A stretch of DNA of 32,167 bases, taken from contig CALGEE010000452.1 of NCBI GenBank assembly GCA_937881525.1, positions 1 through 32,167 of the forward strand, given 5' to 3'. Both the position numbers and the translations under genes were made by a program. This document shows, one piece after another, positions 17,668 through 26,492 of this stretch (position 1 is the stretch's first letter; each line of letters begins with the position of its first letter). The notes under the pieces were generated by a model. The model did not search any database. It was not told where the DNA came from and saw only the letters and a program-made list of their open reading frames with translations. This DNA is from an uncultured Sphingomonadales bacterium. GTDB lineage: Bacteria > Pseudomonadota > Alphaproteobacteria > Sphingomonadales > Sphingomonadaceae.

Positions 17668-17709
17668 GGTCAATTCCCTGTAGTCTTACCGGTTAATATT
17701 AGCTTAGCT

Positions 17710-18270
17710 TCAGTTTACTGCCTGGTCCACCGCGTTTGGCTTTTCGACGGGGTAGAAAGTGTAGCTAAGGGTGATTTCTTCGATGTCTTTGGTGTTCGGA
17801 TCCGTCATGATTTTTGGATCGACATAATAAAGCACGGGCATGCGGACCTGTTCGCCCGGCTTCAATGTCTGCTCCGTGAAGCAAAAGCACTGGATCTTGT
17901 TGAAATATTTGCCAGCCAACTCGGGCGTCACATTGAACGTGGCGGTGCCAGTTACTGGCTCGTTCGAGAGATTCTTTGCAAGGAAGATCGACATATCCTT
18001 CGCGCCGATGCTGACGGTATCGGTTGGCCGTTCTGGTTTAAATTCCCAAGGCAAGCCGCCGCGCTGATTGGCATCAAACCGGATAACCATGGTTTTGTTC
18101 GTTACAGCTACGGTAGCTGCCTGTGCAGCATCGACACGCATTGTTGTTCCACCAAAGCCAGTCACCTGGCAAAACAAGCGATACAGTGGCACCGCAGCAA
18201 AGCCAACGCCCACCATTGATACCGCAAGTGCCGCCGCTAGAAACCCGGTTTTTGCATTGGATATGGCCAT
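17710..18270 (-). CDS. ctaG: Cytochrome c oxidase assembly protein Cox11/CtaG
   Basis: 186 residues from ATG 18270. A single N-terminal membrane helix (TGFLAAALAVSMVGVGFAAVPLY) leads to LFCQVTGFGGTT with the conserved Cys, then a periplasmic immunoglobulin-like copper domain with the Cu(I)-binding pair in NKIQCFCFTEQ. The C-terminus has VDPKIMTD and ITLSYTFYPV. It delivers copper to the CuB site of subunit I. A longer frame to 18321 would run into the upstream small gene. The ATG overlaps that gene's TGA by one base (TGATG). Confidence 0.95.
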   Translation of the reverse strand: MAISNAKTGFLAAALAVSMVGVGFAAVPLYRLFCQVTGFGGTTMRVDAAQAATVAVTNKTMVIRFDANQRGGLPWEFKPERPTDTVSIGAKDMSIFLAKNLSNEPVTGTATFNVTPELAGKYFNKIQCFCFTEQTLKPGEQVRMPVLYYVDPKIMTDPNTKDIEEITLSYTFYPVEKPNAVDQAVN

Positions 18271-18425
18271 CAGCCCCAGACCCCCACTTTCACCACAGTG
18301 ATTAAGAAGAACAAAATACATAGCGCGACCAAGGCAATACCCATGACGCGAGAGCGTCCCGCTTGGCGTTTGCGGATAATGGCCGTTTCTTCGGCGGTGT
18401 AGGCAGACGGCTCATTCTGGGTCAT
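18270..18425 (-). CDS. coxF: CoxF-like small membrane protein (51 residues)
   Basis: The frame encodes [17 protein letters not shown] and onward, with a basic stretch (KRQAGRSR), a single membrane helix (about 28-47, [18 protein letters not shown]) and the end KVGVWG. It overlaps the ctaB stop by 4 nt (ATGA) and the cox11 start by 1 nt (TGATG), so it is embedded in the operon with translational coupling on both sides. A short membrane protein at this place, between ctaB and ctaG, is known as CoxF or a small cox assembly protein in other alphaproteobacteria. Its exact job is not settled. It is easily missed because of its length. Confidence 0.85.
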   Translation of the reverse strand: MTQNEPSAYTAEETAIIRKRQAGRSRVMGIALVALCILFFLITVVKVGVWG

Positions 18426-19327
18426 GATATTACCATCCGGTCAAAGGCAAAAATTGCAAAAAGGAGAAACAGGTAAAGGATAGAGAAAGCAAAAAGTTGC
18501 TTTTCCGGTTTCATCGCAGCCGCGTCGGTGGCCTCGTTTTTCCAGACCCGGTAGGCCAGGCCTAAAAAAATGAGGTTTAGAACGACAGAGGCTACACCAT
18601 AGACCCACCCTGTTTCTGCCAAAGCGAAGGGCAGTATTGCCGTTGCCGCCATGGGGAAACTGTACCCGAATATCTGGTTACGTGTGACCCGCTGACCTTT
18701 CACATTGGGGAGCATGGGAATTCCGGCCGCGCCGTAATCCGTCTTCATAAACAAGGCGAGCGCCCAGAAATGCGGCGGTGTCCAAAGGAAGATGATCGCG
18801 AACAGGAGGACTGGCATAAGCGTAACGTCGCCTGTTACCGCCGCCCATCCTATTACAGGCGGAAATGCACCCGCAGCACCGCCGATAACGATATTCTGCG
18901 GCGTGTTGGGCTTCAACCAGATAGTGTAGACAATCGCGTAGAAGAAGATCGAAAAGGCAAGCAGGCCAGCACATAGCCAGTTGACCGCAACCCCCATTAT
19001 ACCAACCGAGAAAGCGGCAAGGCCAATGCCAAAGTTAAGCGCAGACGCCCGGTCCATGCGGCCCGCGGGCAACGGGCGGCCCGCTGTCCGTGCCATTTTA
19101 GCGTCAATGTCAGCTTCGAAATATTGGTTCAACGCACCACAGGCTCCCGCGCCCAAGGCCAGGCAGAGTATCGCGGTAAAACCAATCACCGGATGAATAC
19201 TACCCGGTGCCGCCAAAAGTCCGCACAGCGCTGTGAACACGACAAGCGACATGACGCGAGGCTTAGTCAAAGCCCAGAAATCGCGCCACTCGGCTGGCAA
19301 AATGATGTCACGCGTTGCGGTTGTCAT
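18422..19327 (-). CDS. ctaB: Protoheme IX farnesyltransferase (heme O synthase)
   Basis: 301 residues from ATG 19327, nine or so membrane helices of the UbiA prenyltransferase fold. Key motifs are [14 protein letters not shown], the Asp-rich [23 protein letters not shown], a second loop [21 protein letters not shown], and [25 protein letters not shown]. It attaches farnesyl to protoheme to form heme O, the precursor of heme a. GGGA lies 6 nt before the ATG; a TTG at 19339 is a weaker alternative. It sits 48 bp downstream of coxA and overlaps coxF. Confidence 0.96.
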   Translation of the reverse strand: MTTATRDIILPAEWRDFWALTKPRVMSLVVFTALCGLLAAPGSIHPVIGFTAILCLALGAGACGALNQYFEADIDAKMARTAGRPLPAGRMDRASALNFGIGLAAFSVGIMGVAVNWLCAGLLAFSIFFYAIVYTIWLKPNTPQNIVIGGAAGAFPPVIGWAAVTGDVTLMPVLLFAIIFLWTPPHFWALALFMKTDYGAAGIPMLPNVKGQRVTRNQIFGYSFPMAATAILPFALAETGWVYGVASVVLNLIFLGLAYRVWKNEATDAAAMKPEKQLFAFSILYLFLLFAIFAFDRMVIS

Positions 19328-19375
19328 GCCTTTTCCCAAACGTTCGAGACGTTCAACGCAGCGAACCGCCGCCGG

Positions 19376-21043
19376 TTACTTGATAACCGGCAGCGTTTCG
19401 AACTGGTGATATGGTGGGGGGCTTGTCAGCGTCCACTCAAGCGTGGTCGCACCTTCACCCCAATAATTGTCTTCCGCACGGCGGCCTGCGACCAACGACC
19501 AGATGACGTTGACGAAGAAGATTAAAACGCCAACTGCCATAATCGCATAGCCAAAGGAAGCCACGCCGTTCCAGTAAGCGAAGGCCTCTGGATAATCGGG
19601 GTAACGACGCGGCATACCCGAGTTTCCAAGGAAGTGCATCGGGAAGAATAAGACGTTCACGCCGATGAAGAACACCCAGAAGTGCAAATGGCCAAGGAAT
19701 TCATTCAGGTGGCGACCCGATATCTTACCGAACCAATAATAGAAGCCGGCAAAGAGCGAGAACACCGCACCAAGCGACAGCACGTAATGGAAGTGGGCCA
19801 CAACATAATAAGTGTCGTGCAAGTTATCGTCGAGGCCGCCATTGGCCAGAACAACACCCGTCACGCCGCCAACGGTGAACATGAAGATGAAGCCCATCGC
19901 CCAAACCATAGGTGTCTTAAAGCTCACCGAACCGCCCCACATGGTTGCGATCCAGCTGAAGATCTTGATACCCGTTGGTACTGCGATCACCATAGTAGCA
20001 GCCGTGAAGTACATTTTCATGTCAACGCTCATACCCGTGGTGAACATGTGGTGCGCCCAAACGACAAAGCCAACGAGACCAATTGCAACCATAGCATAGG
20101 CCATGCCGAGATAGCCAAACACTGGCTTGCGGCTGAAGGTTGCTACGATCTGGCTGATGATGCCGAAACCTGGCAAGATCATGATGTACACTTCTGGGTG
20201 ACCGAAGAACCAGAAAAGATGCTGATACAGGACAGGGTCACCACCGGCAGACGCATCAAAGAATGCGCCGCCAAAGTTACGGTCGACCAGAAGCATGGTA
20301 ATTGCAGCCGCCAACACTGGCAAGGCGAGCAACAACAAGAATGCAGTGACCAACACCGACCACACGAACAGCGGCATTTTGTGCAAGGTCATTCCCGGTG
20401 CGCGCATGTTGAAAATGGTGGTGATGAAGTTAATGGCACCCAAAATCGATGCGGCACCAGCAAGGTGAAGCGAGAAAATGGCCATGTCTACAGCCGGACC
20501 GACCGAGCCAGAGGTTGAAAGCGGTGCGTAGACCGTCCAGCCAGTTCCAGCACCTAATCCTGTGCCGCCCGGCACAAAGCTTGATCCGAGCAGCATGATG
20601 AAGGCAACAACTGTCAGCCAGAAGCTAATATTGTTCATGCGGGGAAACGCCATGTCAGGCGCGCCGATCATCAAAGGCACAAACCAGTTACCAAAGCCGC
20701 CAATGAGGGCGGGCATGACCATGAAGAACACCATGATCAGGCCGTGCGCCGTGATGAGTACGTTCCACATGTGATAGGCTTCATCGAGCGACGCTTCCTT
20801 GCCGGCCATCATTGATGCCCAGCCTTGAAGATACTGAATGCCAGGAGCAGCAAGCTCCAACCGCATCAGGCCAGAAATGCCACCGCCGATGATCCCTGCG
20901 CATATAGCAAAGATCAGATAGAGAGTCCCGATATCCTTGTGGTTAGTCGACATGAACCACCGGGCGAAAAATCCCGGCTTGTGGTCTGCGTCATGATGGT
21001 CATGCGCGTGAAGGGCTGTACCTGTGGCTGCAATGGTTGTCAT
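19376..21043 (-). CDS. coxA: Cytochrome c oxidase subunit I (aa3 type)
   Basis: 555 residues, twelve membrane helices. Heme ligand His100 is in [15 protein letters not shown]. The CuB site has the His-Tyr crosslink motif [17 protein letters not shown], and the heme pair is in [16 protein letters not shown]-terminal [12 protein letters not shown] and C-terminal [20 protein letters not shown] are standard. It reduces oxygen to water and pumps protons. ATG 21043 has AGAGG 8 nt upstream; the open frame extends to 21166 but that part overlaps coxB in another frame. The start is His-rich ([10 protein letters not shown]), as in several alphaproteobacteria. Confidence 0.98.
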   Translation of the reverse strand: MTTIAATGTALHAHDHHDADHKPGFFARWFMSTNHKDIGTLYLIFAICAGIIGGGISGLMRLELAAPGIQYLQGWASMMAGKEASLDEAYHMWNVLITAHGLIMVFFMVMPALIGGFGNWFVPLMIGAPDMAFPRMNNISFWLTVVAFIMLLGSSFVPGGTGLGAGTGWTVYAPLSTSGSVGPAVDMAIFSLHLAGAASILGAINFITTIFNMRAPGMTLHKMPLFVWSVLVTAFLLLLALPVLAAAITMLLVDRNFGGAFFDASAGGDPVLYQHLFWFFGHPEVYIMILPGFGIISQIVATFSRKPVFGYLGMAYAMVAIGLVGFVVWAHHMFTTGMSVDMKMYFTAATMVIAVPTGIKIFSWIATMWGGSVSFKTPMVWAMGFIFMFTVGGVTGVVLANGGLDDNLHDTYYVVAHFHYVLSLGAVFSLFAGFYYWFGKISGRHLNEFLGHLHFWVFFIGVNVLFFPMHFLGNSGMPRRYPDYPEAFAYWNGVASFGYAIMAVGVLIFFVNVIWSLVAGRRAEDNYWGEGATTLEWTLTSPPPYHQFETLPVIK

Positions 21044-21056
21044 CCGTTTGGCCTCT

Positions 21057-22151
21057 TTACTTAGTTGGCGCTGCAACAGGTGCAGCAAAAGTGTCGATGG
21101 GGGTTGCAGCGCCGGCAGGCGCGGCCGCGGCAGGTGCAGGCTTATCCGCGCCGGGCATTGTGCCACCCTGCGCCTTCACCCATGCCGCAAACTTTGCGGG
21201 CGGCAGTGCCTCCACAACGATTGGCATGAACGCGTGGCGTGCTCCGCAGAGTTCAGAGCATTGCCCAAAATATACGCCAGGCTTGGTAATCGTAAGCGAT
21301 TTTTCGTTCAGGCGGCCAGGGACCGCATCGAGCTTAAACCAAAGCGAAGGAACGGCGAATGCATGGATCACGTCGGCGGCCGTTGTTTGAATACGCAATG
21401 GCACCTCGGCAGGGACAACCATGCGATTGTCCGAAGCCATCAGCTTTGGTCCATCATTTTCAGTACGAAAACGCTCGCCCTTGGCGACGTCGCCTTCTTC
21501 CTTGAGCATGTTTGAAACAACTTCAAAACCGCCATGGTCAGGATAGGTAAAGCCCCAATACCACTGATAGCCAGTCGCTTTAATGGTGACGGCATTCGCT
21601 GGGGCTGGCTTGAACTGCTTCGCCAACAAATCGAGCGAAGGATACGCAATGCCCAAAAGAATGAGGACGGGAACTAGTGTCCATACAACCTCAATGAAGG
21701 TATTGTGCGTCGTTTTCGATGGCACTGGATTGGCACGGCGGTTGAAACGCACGATCACCCATAGCAGAAGGCCAAGGACAAACAGAGAGATGATGGTGAT
21801 GATTGGCAAAAGGATAGCGTTGTTGATCCATTTTGCATATTGGCCATTATCGCTGAATTGTTCCTGAAAATCGATTTCTTTAGGCTTTGGCATGCCGACG
21901 CTGTTTTTATAGTCGGGACGCATGGGCGTGTAACCCGGCAACGCGCCATCCATGGATTTCAGCGCAGCGGCAGCGGCTGGCGCTGCTTCTGTCGCAGGTG
22001 AAACGAGGGTAACAGCAGCAGGCGTCGCCACGACGGGCGCAGCCACTTCCTTAGTTACTGGCGTCGGCGCAGGTTTCGCAGGCTGCGCCATCGCCAATGA
22101 AGGCGCGGTCAGGACAACCAGCAATACCAACAATTTCTTCAACATATTCAT
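21057..22151 (-). CDS. coxB: Cytochrome c oxidase subunit II
   Basis: 364 residues. Signal peptide ([16 protein letters not shown]), an Ala/Pro-rich spacer of about 50 residues, two membrane helices (about 108-130 and 150-172), then the cupredoxin domain with the aromatic YQWYWGF electron-entry patch and the CuA ligands in [10 protein letters not shown] and [15 protein letters not shown]. It takes electrons from cytochrome c. After the CuA domain there is another Ala/Pro-rich tail of about 35 residues. ATG 22151 is preferred with GGGG upstream; TTG 22154 and ATG 22145 are close alternatives. It is the first gene of the operon. Confidence 0.97.
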   Translation of the reverse strand: MNMLKKLLVLLVVLTAPSLAMAQPAKPAPTPVTKEVAAPVVATPAAVTLVSPATEAAPAAAAALKSMDGALPGYTPMRPDYKNSVGMPKPKEIDFQEQFSDNGQYAKWINNAILLPIITIISLFVLGLLLWVIVRFNRRANPVPSKTTHNTFIEVVWTLVPVLILLGIAYPSLDLLAKQFKPAPANAVTIKATGYQWYWGFTYPDHGGFEVVSNMLKEEGDVAKGERFRTENDGPKLMASDNRMVVPAEVPLRIQTTAADVIHAFAVPSLWFKLDAVPGRLNEKSLTITKPGVYFGQCSELCGARHAFMPIVVEALPPAKFAAWVKAQGGTMPGADKPAPAAAAPAGAATPIDTFAAPVAAPTK

Positions 22152-22225
22152 CAACTTGGCCCCGTATTCTTGGTGCGGCGCAGGAACTTTGCGCTGGTCT
22201 GACCGACCCGCAGGATGCCAGACTG

Positions 22226-22244
22226 GCGCGACCTATAGTCGCGC
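22226..22244. promoter_or_regulatory. Perfect inverted repeat over the cox -10 box (operator candidate)
   Basis: GCGCGAC (22226-22232) and GTCGCGC (22238-22244) are perfect 7-bp half-sites around a 5-bp CTATA centre, which is the -10 hexamer of the predicted cox promoter read on the other strand. A dimeric repressor bound here would block RNA polymerase. The same sequence could form a hairpin, but most of it lies upstream of the predicted transcript start. Confidence 0.45.
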
Positions 22245-22260
22245 TAATCTGAAGCCTCAA
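22232..22260 (-). promoter_or_regulatory. Predicted sigma-70-type promoter of the cox operon
   Basis: On the minus strand TTGAGG (22260-22255) is separated by exactly 17 nt from TATAGG (22237-22232), a good housekeeping promoter. Transcription would start near 22224, leaving a leader of about 72 nt before coxB. The same -10 sequence occurs before the Atm1 gene. Confidence 0.55.
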
Positions 22261-22379
22261 GCGATCGATTGCTTATTTTTAGCATTTAATTGCTCCAGTT
22301 TTCTACCTATTTGCGTTGCAATCCGCTAAACAGCGCATGCAAAAGACAACATTGGTAAAGAAGGAAAATTCTCCCCATC

Positions 22380-22961
22380 ATGACTGAAGATGAAATACTG
22401 GCTGAATTCCGTAGCGTCGATGCCTTGCTTGAGGGACATTTCCTGCTGTCATCGGGCCGCCACAGTGCCTATTATCTACAATGCGCGCGGTTGTTAATGA
22501 ACCCAGAGCGCGCCGGGCGGATTGCCCTTGCGATTACCCAAAAAATTTCACGTGAATTGCGCAGCGAAGTGCAAGTCGTCATTTCTCCCGCCATGGGCGG
22601 TATTATCATTGGCCATGAAATGGGCCGCGCGCTTGGCGTTGATGCTTTGTTTGTTGAGCGCCCCGACGGTGTGTTTGGTTTGCGTCGTGGCTTTTCGCTC
22701 GCGCCCGGAACCAAAGTTTTAATGGTAGAAGATGTCGTCACCACTGGCCTTTCATCACGTGAGGCCATTGCCGCGATTGAAGCCGCGGGCGGCGTTGTCG
22801 TTGCGGCCGCATCCGTGGTTGACCGCTCGGCGGGTACAGTTGAACTTGGCGTGCCATTTTATCCGCTAATCGAATTAAACTTTCCTACATATGCAGCAGA
22901 TGAATTGCCGCCCGAGCTGGTGGCTTCAGAAGCGGTTAAGCCCGGCAGCCGAAAGATATGA
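22380..22961 (+). CDS. pyrE: Orotate phosphoribosyltransferase
   Basis: 193 residues, normal length for the alphaproteobacterial form. [19 protein letters not shown] binds orotate, [18 protein letters not shown] follows, and the PRPP-binding motif is [14 protein letters not shown]. It makes orotidine 5'-phosphate in pyrimidine synthesis. Start ATG 22380; the AAGGAA upstream is about 12-14 nt away, rather far. It is divergent from coxB across 228 bp of AT-rich DNA (22152-22379), which must also hold its promoter; I could not assign its boxes. The stop overlaps pdxJ by 4 nt. Confidence 0.95.
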   Translation: MTEDEILAEFRSVDALLEGHFLLSSGRHSAYYLQCARLLMNPERAGRIALAITQKISRELRSEVQVVISPAMGGIIIGHEMGRALGVDALFVERPDGVFGLRRGFSLAPGTKVLMVEDVVTTGLSSREAIAAIEAAGGVVVAAASVVDRSAGTVELGVPFYPLIELNFPTYAADELPPELVASEAVKPGSRKI

Positions 22962-23701
22962 ACGAAGCAGCAAAAGCGCCGCGCCTCCGTCTAGGCGTCA
23001 ACATTGACCATGTTGCCACCATACGCAACGCGCGCGACGGCGCGCATCCAGACCCAGTGCGTGCGGCGCAGATTGTCGCTGCCGTGGGCGGTGATGGCAT
23101 TACTGCCCATTTGCGCGAAGACCGGCGACACATTCGCGATGCCGATATAGAACGCATAATGGCGGCCACCAATTTGCCGCTCAATCTGGAAATGGCTGCG
23201 ACCGAAGAAATGCTCGAGATTGCACTTCGGCATAAACCCCATGCGGCGTGCATCGTCCCTGAACGGCGGGAGGAGCGGACAACCGAGGGCGGTTTAGACG
23301 CAGCCGGGCAGCACAACCATCTCGCACCCATCGTTACCCGGCTTACCGACGCCAATATCCGCGTAAGTCTGTTCATTGAACCCGACGCTCGCCAGATTGA
23401 AGCGGCCATCCGCTTGCGCGCGCCAATCGTGGAATTTCACACGGGCAAATACGCCCATTCCGAAGGCGCAGAGCGCGAAGTCGAGCTCCGCCGCATTGCC
23501 GATGCGGCTGCCCTGGCCGCCAAAAATGGCATCGAACCGCATGCGGGCCATGGCCTGACGTTCGATAATGTCCAACCTATTGCCGCTATCCCGCAGTTCG
23601 CTGAACTCAACATCGGGCATTATCTCATTGGCGAGGCGATTTTCATTGGGCTTGAAGAAAGCGTGCGCAAAATGCGTGCGCTGATGGACCTTGCCCGGTG
23701 A
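22958..23701 (+). CDS. pdxJ: Pyridoxine 5'-phosphate synthase
   Basis: 247 residues, TIM barrel. The start [25 protein letters not shown] is the PdxJ hallmark, followed by [47 protein letters not shown], the RVSLFIEPD strand, [10 protein letters not shown] and GHGLTFDNV with the final [14 protein letters not shown]. It condenses 1-deoxyxylulose 5-phosphate with amino-acetone phosphate to form pyridoxine 5'-phosphate. ATGA overlap with pyrE and GTGA overlap with acpS show tight translational coupling. Confidence 0.97.
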   Translation: MNEAAKAPRLRLGVNIDHVATIRNARDGAHPDPVRAAQIVAAVGGDGITAHLREDRRHIRDADIERIMAATNLPLNLEMAATEEMLEIALRHKPHAACIVPERREERTTEGGLDAAGQHNHLAPIVTRLTDANIRVSLFIEPDARQIEAAIRLRAPIVEFHTGKYAHSEGAEREVELRRIADAAALAAKNGIEPHAGHGLTFDNVQPIAAIPQFAELNIGHYLIGEAIFIGLEESVRKMRALMDLAR

Positions 23702-24108
23702 TCATCGGGCTTGGTTCCGACCTGTGTAATATTGAACGTATCGCCCGTTCGCTTGAACGCTTTGGCGAACGCTTTGAAAATCGGGTATTCACGGACCTTG
23801 AACGTGCGAAGGCAGCCAAGCGTCCATTTACCAAGGCAGGCACCTATGCGAAACGCTTTGCCGCTAAAGAGGCCTTTTCCAAAGCAGTGGGAACCGGTTT
23901 CAAACATGGTGTGTTTATGAAGGACATTGGCGTCGTTAATGCACCATCCGGTGCGCCAACGCTTTCCCTTACTGGGGGCGCGAAAGCACGGCTCGACGCA
24001 ATGATTCAAGAAGGCTATGAAGCCCATATACATTTGACGCTGACCGATGATCATCCTTGGGCACAGGCATTTGTCATTATAGAGGCATTAAGAATGCAAA
24101 AGACATGA
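23698..24108 (+). CDS. acpS: Holo-acyl-carrier-protein synthase
   Basis: 136 residues. [22 protein letters not shown] has the Mg-binding Asp8, and [17 protein letters not shown] carries the second metal ligand Glu58. It transfers 4'-phosphopantetheine from CoA to the acyl carrier protein of fatty-acid synthesis. Start is GTG 23698, overlapping the pdxJ TGA (GTGA). The stop overlaps the lepB ATG by 4 nt. The pdxJ-acpS-lepB order is common in alphaproteobacteria. Confidence 0.96.
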   Translation: MIIGLGSDLCNIERIARSLERFGERFENRVFTDLERAKAAKRPFTKAGTYAKRFAAKEAFSKAVGTGFKHGVFMKDIGVVNAPSGAPTLSLTGGAKARLDAMIQEGYEAHIHLTLTDDHPWAQAFVIIEALRMQKT

Positions 24109-25052
24109 GCAGCTTGACCACAGAAACTGACGAAAATTCCTCCACACCTCCCGCGCCAACCCCTGAAAAGCAGAGCTGGGCCGCAACCGCATGGGCGGAG
24201 GTTAAGAGCATGTTTTGGCTGTTGCTTGCTGTGCTCGCCTTCCACAGCTTCATAGCAAAGCCGTTCTACATTCCCTCAATCTCGATGATGCCGACCTTGT
24301 TGGTGGGCGACCGCCTGTTTGTGAGCAAATATCCGTATGGATGGAGCCATGTATCGCCGACGATCCCGAATCCTGTAGCCATTTTCCGTTGGCTCGTGCT
24401 GCGGGAAGAGGTTGAAGCGCTGGCCGTACCGCTGCCCGACAGCACCACGCGTGTTTGGGGCAAAATACCCGAACGTGGCGACATCGTCATATTGACACCA
24501 AAGGCCAAATATCAGGACTGGATTAAGCGCGTCATCGGTTTGCCCGGCGACACCATCGCATTAAAAGAGGGGCAGGTTTTTCTAAATGGCAAACCTGTTC
24601 CCCAAGAGACGCAACCCAATTTGACCCTGGCGGTAGACGCCAACAATCCGTGCAATGAATATGACTTTCCCGGTGTCCTCACCCGCAGCGATGATGGCGC
24701 TTTGACGTGCAACCTGCCCATAATCCGCGAGACGCTGCCCAATGGCGCACAATATAACACCATCGATGCGCGGCGCGGCGATGCCGACAATATGGACCCA
24801 GTCAAAATCCCGGCAGGTCATGTGTTCTTGATGGGTGATAACCGCGACAATAGCTCCGATAGCCGCGTAGCCGCGGAACTTGGCGGCCTTGGCGGTCCCG
24901 TTTCATGGGATCGTATTGGTGGGCGCGCTGAGATAATCACATTCTCCGTAGATGGCAGCACGGGCCTTAATCCTGCGACATGGATAGGTTCGCTTCGGGG
25001 GGATCGCGCTGGCACAAGTTTACGTCCCAAGAAGGTCCGCCAAGGTGAATGA
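24105..25052 (+). CDS. lepB: Signal peptidase I
   Basis: 315 residues from ATG 24105. A Pro/Thr-rich cytoplasmic tail precedes one membrane helix (about 35-52) and then the catalytic motifs: [23 protein letters not shown] with nucleophile Ser60, and [12 protein letters not shown] with general base Lys141. The [17 protein letters not shown] box (about 240-258) is intact. It removes signal peptides from exported proteins at the periplasmic face of the inner membrane. The frame is open to 24057, but the ATG overlapping the acpS stop fits best. Confidence 0.96.
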   Translation: MSSLTTETDENSSTPPAPTPEKQSWAATAWAEVKSMFWLLLAVLAFHSFIAKPFYIPSISMMPTLLVGDRLFVSKYPYGWSHVSPTIPNPVAIFRWLVLREEVEALAVPLPDSTTRVWGKIPERGDIVILTPKAKYQDWIKRVIGLPGDTIALKEGQVFLNGKPVPQETQPNLTLAVDANNPCNEYDFPGVLTRSDDGALTCNLPIIRETLPNGAQYNTIDARRGDADNMDPVKIPAGHVFLMGDNRDNSSDSRVAAELGGLGGPVSWDRIGGRAEIITFSVDGSTGLNPATWIGSLRGDRAGTSLRPKKVRQGE

Positions 25053-26172
25053 CGTGCCCGCGCCAGAACAAAGCAAGCCACGCCGGCGGCGTAAAAAGCC
25101 CGAGGCGCGGGTGGCCGATAGCTCTCGGGAAGAAGTTGGCCCGACCGAGCTTTACGACCCGATTATCCGGTCCGAAATTAAGCGCGCCACGGTGTGGATT
25201 GGCATGGCTGCTTTGGTGGTGGCGTTCATCTGGCTTGCCCAGCCCATTCTTCTCATCATTGGCGGCGTCGTTCTCGCCGCAATGTTCGACGGCGGAGCGC
25301 GTCTCCTAGGCCGGATTTTACCCATTCCGCGTGGTTTCCGACTGACGATCGTGGTGCTAGCCGTTTTAGGCTTTATGTATTGGACTTTCGTTTTCGCTGG
25401 CTCCGAACTGGCCGCACAGGCCGCAAGCCTTCAGGCCATTGTCGAAACCCAAATTGGAGCAATCGGCAACCGGATTGAGGCGGCGGGTTTCAACATCTCC
25501 GCTGAAGATGTGAAGGGCCTTGGATCGCAGATATTAAATTCCGTTGGTCGCGTAACAGAAGCCGTTTCCTCGGTAGTCAGCACCATTACGAATCTTGCGA
25601 TGATGTTGGTTCTTGGTATTTTTATCGCAGCGGAACCCCGCTTATATGAACGCGGCGTGGCGTGGATGCTACCGCTGTCAGAGCGCGCGCATTTTTATGG
25701 GACCGCCGAAAAAATGGGTAGCGTCTTGCGCCGCCTGATGGCCGGGCGCTTACTTGGCATGGCGGTCGAAGGCTTTGGCACGTGGATATTGCTTAGCCTT
25801 GGCAACGTGCCGATGGCGGCGTTGCTCGGCGTGCTTACGGGCCTGCTGGCATTTCTGCCCAACATCGGCGCCATCGTATCGGGTGCGTTGATCATATTGG
25901 TTGGATTCTCCGCCGGATCAGATGTCGGCCTGTATGCTGTTTTCGTCTACTTTGTCGTCCAGATGGTCGACGGGTATTTAATCGTCCCAATGGTGGCCAA
26001 GCGCGCGGTCGATTTAGCACCAGCCTTGGTCTTGGGCGCGCAGATCCTTTTTGGCGCGCTTTTCGGCATACTGGGATTGGCGCTTGCCGACCCCATCATT
26101 GCGATGATCAAAGTCACGCTTGAGCGGCAATCTGCGCGTAATGAAGCGCGTGGCATCCGCAAAGGGCCGTGA
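25045..26172 (+). CDS. AI-2E/PerM-family membrane protein
   Basis: 375 residues. A basic, Arg/Lys-rich cytoplasmic N-terminus (about 1-50) precedes about seven or eight membrane helices with the family layout: VFIWLAQPILLIIGGVVLAAMFDGG, a central amphipathic region (VETQIGAIGNRIEAAGF to SVVSTITNLAMM), and the C-terminal signature ALLGVLTGLLAFLPNIGAIVSGALIILVGF and VDGYLIVPMVAKRAVDLAPALVLGAQILFG. Members include autoinducer-2 exporters and Na+/H+ antiporters; no role can be assigned here. GTG 25045 overlaps the lepB stop by 8 nt, which suggests co-translation. Confidence 0.85.
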   Translation: MNDVPAPEQSKPRRRRKKPEARVADSSREEVGPTELYDPIIRSEIKRATVWIGMAALVVAFIWLAQPILLIIGGVVLAAMFDGGARLLGRILPIPRGFRLTIVVLAVLGFMYWTFVFAGSELAAQAASLQAIVETQIGAIGNRIEAAGFNISAEDVKGLGSQILNSVGRVTEAVSSVVSTITNLAMMLVLGIFIAAEPRLYERGVAWMLPLSERAHFYGTAEKMGSVLRRLMAGRLLGMAVEGFGTWILLSLGNVPMAALLGVLTGLLAFLPNIGAIVSGALIILVGFSAGSDVGLYAVFVYFVVQMVDGYLIVPMVAKRAVDLAPALVLGAQILFGALFGILGLALADPIIAMIKVTLERQSARNEARGIRKGP

Positions 26173-26181
26173 ACCCCAAAA

Positions 26182-26451
26182 ATGCTGCTGACGGTCTGCT
26201 TTTTGATGGGGATTGCCAATTTTTTTATGCACAGGGCAGTCACGGAATCGGGCCACCCGTTTGTGGAAGACACCAAGCGCTATTTTAGCGCGCATTTCAG
26301 TCCTTTTGGCAGCTATGCCATTGAACTGGCCTTGCTGATCGGCGCACTGTGGCTCGCGAACCAAGGGTCATTGACGATTTCACTTTTATACGCCGCGTAT
26401 ACGGCCATCAATGGTGTTGCGACATGGTGGCTGCTGTCTGGCAAGACATGA
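26182..26451 (+). CDS. Small uncharacterised membrane protein
   Basis: 89 residues, not recognised as a named family. Three hydrophobic segments: MLLTVCFLMGIANFFMHRAV at the start, FGSYAIELALLIGALWLAN in the middle and LLYAAYTAINGVATWWLL near the end. The loop ESGHPFVEDTKRYFSAHFSP between helices 1 and 2 contains Glu, His and Asp. It starts 9 bp after the PerM-family stop and probably shares that transcript. No good ribosome site precedes ATG 26182, so translation may depend on coupling. Coding quality (hydrophobic, no stop, matching third-base use) supports it being real. Confidence 0.65.
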   Translation: MLLTVCFLMGIANFFMHRAVTESGHPFVEDTKRYFSAHFSPFGSYAIELALLIGALWLANQGSLTISLLYAAYTAINGVATWWLLSGKT

Positions 26452-26458
26452 TGCGCCT

Positions 26459-26486
26459 TTGTGCTTTGCTTTAATCTAATTATAGG
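26459..26486 (+). promoter_or_regulatory. Predicted promoter of the Atm1-type exporter gene
   Basis: TTGTGC (26459-26464) and TATAGG (26481-26486) are 16 nt apart. Only six bases separate the -10 from the GTG start at 26493, so the expected transcript would begin at or within a base of the start codon. Confidence 0.5.
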
Positions 26487-26492
26487 GCGCCT

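Noticed and set aside
19682-20518. Plus-strand open frame of 278 codons opposite coxA
   Set aside because: Its composition (many His, Glu, Asn, few hydrophobic cores) and position fully inside coxA mark it as an antisense shadow.
26169-26290. A GTG frame overlapping the PerM-family stop (GTGAAC...)
   Set aside because: It ends after about 40 codons and conflicts with the better-supported 26182-26451 frame.
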